A stretch of 50,899 nt of DNA. Origin: Rhodopseudomonas infernalis. GTDB lineage: Bacteria; Pseudomonadota; Alphaproteobacteria; Rhizobiales; Xanthobacteraceae. Below the pieces are notes generated by a model. That model did no database searches. It saw only the letters and a list, made by a program, of their open reading frames with translations, and was not told where the DNA came from. Location of the stretch: positions 1-50,899 of the forward strand of contig NZ_JAJNAL010000037.1 of NCBI RefSeq assembly GCF_022271405.1. Direction: 5' to 3'. Positions within the stretch are counted from its first letter, which is position 1. Every line of letters begins with the position of its first letter. Positions 46,112 through 50,899 of this stretch are shown piece after piece. A program made the position numbers and the translations under genes.

Positions 46112-47086
46112 TCAGGCCGCGGCGGTCTTCTGCCTGCGCGCCGCGACGATCACGCCGGCTAGCACCAGGGCGTAGCCGACCGCGTGATACAGATGCGGCC
46201 GTTCGCCGAGAAACAGGATCGCCATCGCCGAGCCGAACACGGGAACGAGATGGAAGAACGGCGCCGAGCGATTGGCGCCGATCAGCCGGACGCCGCGGTT
46301 GTAGCAGAGATAGGCCAGGATCGACGGGAAGATCGAGACGTAACCGACCGCCGCGACGTTGGTGACATCGAACGCCGGCGCTGATTTCACCGAGAGTTCC
46401 CAGATCAGCAGCGGGATCAGAAACAGCGCGCCGCAGCCGAACGTGAAGGCGAGGAACGACAGCCCGTGGATCGCCGGCCGCTTCTGCGACAGCGCGGTGA
46501 ACAGGCCGAACGCCGCCATCGCGCCGAGAAACAGCAGGTCGCCGTAGTTCAGATCGATCGCGGCGAGTTCGGCGATGTTGCCGTGCAGGATGATCACCGA
46601 CACGCCGATCATCGAGGCGAACGCGCCGATCGCCTGGGCCAGAGTCATCCGGACGCGCAGCACGATTAGCGCCCAGATCGCCACGAACAGCGGCCCGGTC
46701 GATTGCAGCAGCAGCACGTTCAGGGCCGTGGTGTATTGCAGCGAGGTGTACTGCAGCGTGTTGAAGGTGCTGATCCCGATCACCGACACGGCCACCATCA
46801 GTATGATGTGGCGGCGGATCATCATCCGGTCGGCGACGAGGTGGCGCCAGGCGAACGGAATCACGATCAGGAACGCGACGCTCCAGCGCAGGAACGACAG
46901 CGTCACCGGCGGGAAGTGGCCGGCGATGAAGCGGCCGACGATGGCATTGCCGGCCCAGAACAGCGAGGTGAGGCTGAGCAGGAGGTAGGGCTGGTCGGCG
47001 AGACGCGCGAGCGGGCGGGGGGCGGTGGTCACGATCGGCTGCTTTGCTATGGGAACGGCGGCTGTCGCGCTCTCCGGCGGTTGCAC
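46112..47086 (-). CDS. EamA-family (DMT) exporter, copy 2
   Basis: A 324-residue inner-membrane protein with ten helices. It shares DQPYLLLSLTSLFWAGN, GHFPPVTLSFLRW, LNVLLLQSTGPLFVAIWAL, FPSILAYLCYNRGVRLIGAN and PVFGSAMAILFLGE with the neighbour at 45094, so the pair is a tandem duplication. It carries an extra 30-residue N-terminal cytosolic segment. Whether the two act as a heteromer or have diverged in substrate cannot be told. Confidence 0.9.
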   Translation of the reverse strand: MQPPESATAAVPIAKQPIVTTAPRPLARLADQPYLLLSLTSLFWAGNAIVGRFIAGHFPPVTLSFLRWSVAFLIVIPFAWRHLVADRMMIRRHIILMVAVSVIGISTFNTLQYTSLQYTTALNVLLLQSTGPLFVAIWALIVLRVRMTLAQAIGAFASMIGVSVIILHGNIAELAAIDLNYGDLLFLGAMAAFGLFTALSQKRPAIHGLSFLAFTFGCGALFLIPLLIWELSVKSAPAFDVTNVAAVGYVSIFPSILAYLCYNRGVRLIGANRSAPFFHLVPVFGSAMAILFLGERPHLYHAVGYALVLAGVIVAARRQKTAAA

Positions 47087-47243
47087 AGCGGTTCGCCTGG
47101 AGAACGCGTCATTTCGACAATCGAAAGCGCAGGTTCCGAGCGATCAGAACCTGTGCTGTTGTGACCAATTCCGCCGTTTTCGCAACCCCGCCGCGAGCAT
47201 CCGCCCCATGCAGCGGCCGGGTTCCGCCCGGCCGCGTGGCTGC

Positions 47244-48530
47244 CTACACCGACTCGGTTGTCTTCTTCAGCTTGCCGATGCCCAGAATGTCGAGCATCGC
47301 CTTCTCGTAGAACGGCTCGGTTTCGCCGCGGCTCATCTTGCGCAGGAAGTACTTCTCGAACGCGATCTTGGCGTTGTGCACCCACACGCCCGACGCCGAC
47401 CAGTTGACGTTGCGCGGCGGCAATTGCGGCTGCGCCACGAAGGCCACGCCGCTGTCACCGAAGTCCGCGAGGCAGACGGCATTCCAGGTCGCCTGATGGG
47501 TCGGCTGCTGGCCGTCGAGGATCTGGCGGATATTGTGCGCCGTGGCCGTCACCATCGACTCGATCATGAAGCCGGTCTTCGGCACGCCGCAGGCCACCGG
47601 CGTCGGCCCGGTCGGCGGGATCGCGACGCAGACGCCGACCGCAAATACGTTGCCGTAGGTCGGGTTGCGCTGATGCTTGTCGATCAGGACGAAGCCGCGC
47701 GGATTGACCAGCCCCTCGATGCCGCGCAGCGGTGCGATGCCGCGAAAGCCGGGGATCAGCATCGAGAAGCCGAACGGCAGCTCGACCGTCTTCTTCACCG
47801 AGCCGTCCTCGGCGATTTCCTCGGCCACCATCTTGCCGTCCTCGACCTTGGCGAGGCGCGTATTGGTCATGAACTTGATGTGGTGCTGGCGCATCTCGGC
47901 TTCGAGCAGGCCCTTGGTGTCGCCGACGCCGTCGAGGCCGAGATGGCCGATATACGGCTCCGGCGTGATGAAGGTCATTGGCACCCGGTCGCGGATCTTG
48001 CGGCGACGCAGCTCGGTGTCGAGGATGAAGGTGAACTCGTAGGCCGGGCCGAAGCACGACGCGCCCTGCACCGCGCCGGTGACGATCGGGCCGGGGTTCT
48101 TGCAGAACTGCTCGAACCGCTCCGAAGCTTCGACTGCGTGATCGACATGGCAGATCGACGCGGTGTAGCCGTCCGGACCAAGCCCGGGAATCTCGTCGAA
48201 GGCGAGTTCGGGGCCGGTGGCGATGATCAGGAAGTCGTAGTCGATCGTGCTGCCGTCGGCGAGCGCGACGCGGTTCTGCTCCGGCTCGACCTTGGTCACC
48301 GGCACCGCCTTGTAGTCGATGCCGCGGCGCGCGAAGGTCGGCGCGAGATCGACCTGGATCGCCTCGCGCGTCCGCCATTTCACCGCGACCCACGGATTCG
48401 ACGGCACGAAGTGATAGATCGGATCCTTGGTGACGACGGTGAGCTTGTCGTCGTTGCCGAGCAGGTCCTTCATCTCATAGGCCATCACGACGCCGCCGAG
48501 GCCGGCGCCCATGATCAGGATGTGGGCCAT
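47244..48530 (-). CDS. sqr: Sulfide:quinone oxidoreductase, type I-like
   Basis: A 428-residue FAD enzyme of the inner membrane. The N-terminal MGAGLGGVVMAYEM binds FAD. Cys127 (SICHVDHA), Cys159 (QGASCFGPAYEF) and Cys353 (AVCLADFGD) sit at the same residue numbers, to my recollection, as the three essential cysteines of Rhodobacter capsulatus SQR. PVACGVPKTGFMIESM and the C-terminal amphipathic segment (FEKYFLRKMSRGETEPFYEK) complete the type I pattern. It oxidises sulfide to sulfane sulfur and reduces ubiquinone. It is monocistronic, with a persulfide-regulator-like operator 110-140 nt upstream of the start. Confidence 0.9.
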   Translation of the reverse strand: MAHILIMGAGLGGVVMAYEMKDLLGNDDKLTVVTKDPIYHFVPSNPWVAVKWRTREAIQVDLAPTFARRGIDYKAVPVTKVEPEQNRVALADGSTIDYDFLIIATGPELAFDEIPGLGPDGYTASICHVDHAVEASERFEQFCKNPGPIVTGAVQGASCFGPAYEFTFILDTELRRRKIRDRVPMTFITPEPYIGHLGLDGVGDTKGLLEAEMRQHHIKFMTNTRLAKVEDGKMVAEEIAEDGSVKKTVELPFGFSMLIPGFRGIAPLRGIEGLVNPRGFVLIDKHQRNPTYGNVFAVGVCVAIPPTGPTPVACGVPKTGFMIESMVTATAHNIRQILDGQQPTHQATWNAVCLADFGDSGVAFVAQPQLPPRNVNWSASGVWVHNAKIAFEKYFLRKMSRGETEPFYEKAMLDILGIGKLKKTTESV

Positions 48531-48640
48531 CTGCCTTCTCCTTTGCCGCTGTGCGCGGCTTTGCGTTTCCTGGGGTCCGGCCGCAGTTTGCCGATGCTTG
48601 TTGTGTCTGCGCGCGGGTCCGGCCGTATCGGCAGGACGTT

Positions 48641-48674
48641 ATTATATTCATAAATTCGAATGTAAGAATATAAT
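48641..48674. promoter_or_regulatory. SqrR/BigR-type operator over the sqr promoter
   Basis: ATTC-N8-GAAT occurs twice, overlapping, at 48646-48661 and 48654-48669. Both lie inside a 9-bp perfect inverted repeat, ATTATATTC (48641-48649) and GAATATAAT (48666-48674). On the minus strand TATAAT (48646-48641) serves as -10 for sqr, so a bound repressor would block it. ATTC-N8-GAAT is the site reported for the persulfide sensor SqrR. No sqrR/bigR gene lies in the window. Confidence 0.7.
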
Positions 48675-48753
48675 GGGCGGGCTGGCAAGAGGCTTTTGGT
48701 CGAAGGGCTGTTGCTCGTAGGGGCGGCCGTTCGGGTGGCGCCGTGGCCGCGCC

Positions 48754-49242
48754 TCAGCCGGCAGCGGCCGCGCTGTTGTCCAGCACGGCCAGCGTGGTGT
48801 CGCCGATCTGGCGCAGGTCCGACGTGAAGCGCGCCGCCAGCGCCTGCATCGGCACGTTGGTCTTCAGGCACTGCAGCTCGATCCGCTGCACGCCGCGCTG
48901 CCGCGCCGCGTCGATCATCGCGGTCATCAGCACGCCGCCGATGCCGGCGCGGCGCCAGTCGTGCTCGACGCTGAACGCCGCCTCGGCGCCATGCGGATCC
49001 TCGCCGCTGGCGAGCAACTCGCAAGCGCCGCGGATCTCGTCGTCCTCGACATAGCCGATCACCACGCGTCCGTCGGACAGCGCCACGCCGGCGTGAAACA
49101 GCACGTGGAAATCCGAGACGTCGGCGAAGAACCGCATTCGCCGCGCCTCGGGGTCGAGCCGCGACAGGTGATTGCAGTAGCGATCGGTGTCGGCCGGGCC
49201 GAGCACCCGAATCTCGCCGCGCTGTGCGACCGTATCGATCAT
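48754..49242 (-). CDS. GNAT-family N-acetyltransferase
   Basis: A 162-residue protein with the GNAT fold. The acetyl-CoA-binding motif A reads AAFSVEHDWRRAGIGGVLMTAMIDAARQRGVQRIEL, containing R-x-x-G-I-G. The N-terminal part RYCNHLSRLDPEARRMRFF resembles acetyltransferases fused to CoA-ligase-like enzymes, but here it stands alone. The start at 49242 has AGGGGG upstream. The substrate is unknown. It is upstream of sqr on the same strand, but the operator and promoter lie between the two, so they are probably separate units. Confidence 0.85.
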   Translation of the reverse strand: MIDTVAQRGEIRVLGPADTDRYCNHLSRLDPEARRMRFFADVSDFHVLFHAGVALSDGRVVIGYVEDDEIRGACELLASGEDPHGAEAAFSVEHDWRRAGIGGVLMTAMIDAARQRGVQRIELQCLKTNVPMQALAARFTSDLRQIGDTTLAVLDNSAAAAG

Positions 49243-49370
49243 GGCGAGCCCCCTGCGATGGTCACGCAAGCATAGAGCGCCATCGCGCCGAAGCAATCGG
49301 CGACAACAAGGGAGTGTCGCGATTAGGAGTGATGAGCGTCTTGATCAGGAGTGATTTGTTCAGGAACAAC

Positions 49371-49427
49371 TGTGCCCCGGACGCAGCGCAATGCGCTGCG
49401 CGCTGCACCTTGTCCGGGACACGGGAG
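49371..49427. repeat. Palindromic repeat (CCGGAC/GTCCGG type)
   Basis: GTGCCCCGGAC and its inverted form GTCCGGGACAC (one mismatch) flank an inner GCAGCGC/GCGCTGC dyad. It is about 57 bases, between the GNAT gene and the YbaK gene. It is distinct from the other repeat families here. Confidence 0.7.
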
Positions 49428-49456
49428 TTTTGGTGAATAAGGACCTGACGGAGTTG

Positions 49457-49936
49457 TTAGTCGCCCGCCGCCAGCGGTTTCGTCACCGCACCCAGCGCCT
49501 TGACGGCCTCGCGCGGGTCGATCTCGATCTGCAGTCCGCGTTGGCCGCCATTGAGATACACGGTGGCCTCGGCGAGCGCGGCCTCGTCGATCGCCACCGG
49601 CACGCGCTTCTTCTGGCCGAACGGCGAGATGCCGCCGACGTGATAGCCGGTCAGCCGTTCGGCGTCGGCCGGCTTCATCATCTTCGCACTCTTGCCGCCG
49701 AGCGCGCTCGCCAGCTTCTTCATGCTGACTTCGCAATCGGAAGCGATCACCGCGCAGACCGGCTTGCCGTCGAGCTCGGCCATCAGCGATTTCAACATCC
49801 GCCGCGGCTCCACCCCAAGCGCCGCCGCCGCCGCCAGCCCGATCGCATCGGCATTCGGATCGTACTCGTAGCTGTGCAGCTTGAACGCAACGCCCAGCTT
49901 CTCCAGCATCTGCGTCGCACGGGTGGATTTGGACAT
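49457..49936 (-). CDS. ybaK: Cys-tRNA(Pro)/Cys-tRNA(Cys) deacylase YbaK
   Basis: A 159-residue editing protein of the YbaK/EbsC family. The start MSKSTRATQMLEKLGVAFKLHSYEYDP and the blocks LGVEPRRMLKSLMAELDGKPVCAVIASD, KSAKMMKPADAERLTGYHVGGISPFGQKKRVPVAIDE and YLNGGQRGLQIEIDP are the family signature. Lys in the MLKSL segment is the conserved active-site residue. It hydrolyses mischarged Cys-tRNA(Pro). I chose the ATG at 49936; the open frame upstream runs into a palindromic repeat and is not coding. Confidence 0.93.
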   Translation of the reverse strand: MSKSTRATQMLEKLGVAFKLHSYEYDPNADAIGLAAAAALGVEPRRMLKSLMAELDGKPVCAVIASDCEVSMKKLASALGGKSAKMMKPADAERLTGYHVGGISPFGQKKRVPVAIDEAALAEATVYLNGGQRGLQIEIDPREAVKALGAVTKPLAAGD

Positions 49937-50037
49937 GAGCGTCGACCGGATTTTTGGCGCGGCTTTATACGGTGGCGGTGATGTAGCAGGGCAGGCACAC
50001 GAGGGGCAATCGCCTGCCTTTCCCAGCCCCACCCCCC

Positions 50038-50153
50038 GTCATTCCGGGGCGCGCGCAGCGCGAACCCGGAATCCCGAACTGTTCTGCGACCGGCCGTTGC
50101 CACAACATCGAGATTCCGGGTTCGCTCGCCAAGAGCGAGCGCCCCGGAATGAC
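50038..50153. repeat. Dispersed palindromic repeat, copy 6
   Basis: Full-length copy of the CATTCCGGGG element between ybaK and the methyltransferase gene (divergent genes, about 300 bases apart). The remainder of that gap shows no gene. Because it sits in a divergent interval, this copy is unlikely to be a terminator. Confidence 0.9.
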
Positions 50154-50239
50154 GGTGGTTGGGCCTTCGTCCTTCGCCGTGGTTCTCGCGCGCATCCGGG
50201 CGGGCTACACCCAAGCCGGGGGCCAAAGGAGCGCACGTG

Positions 50240-50863
50240 GTGACCGATCGCAGCACGCAGTTCTGGGACAGGGTGGCAGAGCGCTATGCGGCGCGGCCGA
50301 TCAAGGACGTCGCTGCCTACGATGCGATGCTGGCCGACGCTGCCACGCGATTGTCGCCGACGGACCGCGTCCTGGAAATCGGCTGCGGCACCGGCGGCAC
50401 GGCGATCCGCCTCGCGCCGCATGTCGCGCACTACAGGGCGACCGATGGCTCCGCCGAAATGATCCGGATCGCCAAGGCCAAGCCGGCGCCGGCGAATCTG
50501 GACTTCGTTGTGGCGGACGCCGGGCAGGCCTTCGACGGCGCGCCGTTCGACGCCATCTGCGCCTTGCTGGTGCTGCACCTCGTGCCGGACATGGCGGCGA
50601 CGCTGCGCGCGATCCACCAGCACCTCGTGCCGGGCGGGCTGCTGATCAGCAAGACATACTGCTTCCGCGACATGAATTTTGTGATGCGCCGCCTCGCGAT
50701 CCCTGCGCTGCAGCTGGCCGGCCTCATCCCCCGCTTCGCCGTGCTGCGCGCCGAGCAACTCCGTCACGCCATCGCCGCGGCCGGCTTCGCCATCGAAGAT
50801 GGCCGGACCTTCGGCACCAACCGCCACGCGCACTACATCGTGGCGCGCAAGCTCGCCCAGTAA
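50240..50863 (+). CDS. Class I SAM-dependent methyltransferase
   Basis: A 207-residue protein with the Rossmann-like methyltransferase fold. Motif I is VLEIGCGTGGTAIRLA (44-59), the acidic end of strand 2 is YRATDGSAEM, and motif IV is FDAICALLVLHLVPD. The C-terminal half has a membrane-facing helix (MRRLAIPALQLAGLIPRF), as in UbiE/PhcB-like or lipid-modifying enzymes. It uses S-adenosylmethionine; the acceptor is unknown. Two adjacent GTG codons (50237 and 50240) follow AAGGAG; I chose the second because of its 8-nt spacing. Confidence 0.85.
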   Translation: MTDRSTQFWDRVAERYAARPIKDVAAYDAMLADAATRLSPTDRVLEIGCGTGGTAIRLAPHVAHYRATDGSAEMIRIAKAKPAPANLDFVVADAGQAFDGAPFDAICALLVLHLVPDMAATLRAIHQHLVPGGLLISKTYCFRDMNFVMRRLAIPALQLAGLIPRFAVLRAEQLRHAIAAAGFAIEDGRTFGTNRHAHYIVARKLAQ

Positions 50864-50875
50864 CTCCCACCCACG

Positions 50876-50899
50876 GTCATTCCGGGGCGCGCGCAGCGC
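50876..50899. repeat. Dispersed palindromic repeat, partial at window end
   Basis: The first 24 bases of the CATTCCGGGG element (GTCATTCCGGGGCGCGCGCA...) begin 12 nt after the methyltransferase stop codon and are cut by the window end. Confidence 0.8.

Overview
The window is a stretch of high-GC alphaproteobacterial chromosome. The best match is the Rhodopseudomonas/Bradyrhizobium group (Nitrobacteraceae). This rests on the membrane-bound ferritin mbfA behind a perfect Irr-type (ICE) palindrome, DUF992 and Omp25/31-type outer-membrane proteins, a small cysteine-rich CWC protein, a type I sulfide:quinone reductase, and dispersed palindromic intergenic repeats beginning GTCATTCCGGGGCGCGCG. The species call is an inference. 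No rRNA, tRNA, IS element, prophage or CRISPR array was found.

Layout. 1-2.1 kb: small soluble enzymes on the minus strand (cupin, PaaI-like thioesterase, HAD phosphatase, CWC protein). 2.1-3.85 kb: gene-poor, with five palindromic repeat copies, an unassigned structured stretch behind a good promoter, and one small cysteine-motif protein. 3.85-5.75 kb: aldo/keto reductase and PlsC-type acyltransferase. 5.96-14.1 kb: the main accessory block. An AraC-type regulator diverges from a cytoplasmic molybdopterin oxidoreductase, a 7Fe ferredoxin and a ferredoxin-NADP reductase (the last two overlap by 4 nt), followed by a complete TRAP transporter. A GSDH-type sugar dehydrogenase converges on it. 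15.4-19.2 kb: a membrane peptide, a GST, a GT87 glycosyltransferase and aspartate aminotransferase. 19.3-24.7 kb: two DUF992 secreted proteins, a divergent EF-G-like GTPase, an XRE regulator overlapping a shikimate dehydrogenase, and a DUF5666-like secreted protein. 24.7-27.9 kb: lldD, an enoyl-CoA hydratase-family gene and a TRIC channel in one probable operon, then a small acidic protein. 28-33.6 kb: glmM, an MFS pump, two outer-membrane beta-barrels and a GST.

33.8-36.6 kb: a PAS protein overlapping a membrane chemoreceptor, which looks like a split Aer/CetAB-like energy sensor, then two small low-complexity secreted proteins. 36.7-39.8 kb: serC and serA. serC has a short hairpin leader that places the ribosome binding site in a loop, resembling the alphaproteobacterial serC RNA motif. 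39.8-40.5 kb: a chemoreceptor C-terminal remnant and a small unknown gene. 40.6-43.1 kb: a phytase-esterase-like secreted protein divergent from mbfA. 43.15-43.84 kb: a low-GC gene with a HEPN-type R-x4-H motif, probably acquired. 43.9-50.9 kb: an orphan Bug-type binding protein, two tandem EamA exporters, sqr with a double ATTC-N8-GAAT operator, a GNAT, a YbaK deacylase and a methyltransferase.

The strongest candidates for undescribed biology are the Mo-oxidoreductase/ferredoxin/FNR/TRAP block, the structured non-coding stretch at 2.66-3.16 kb, the HEPN-like island gene, and the EF-G paralogue whose DTPGH motif has become DCPGS. All functional calls come from reading protein motifs by eye; no database search was run.
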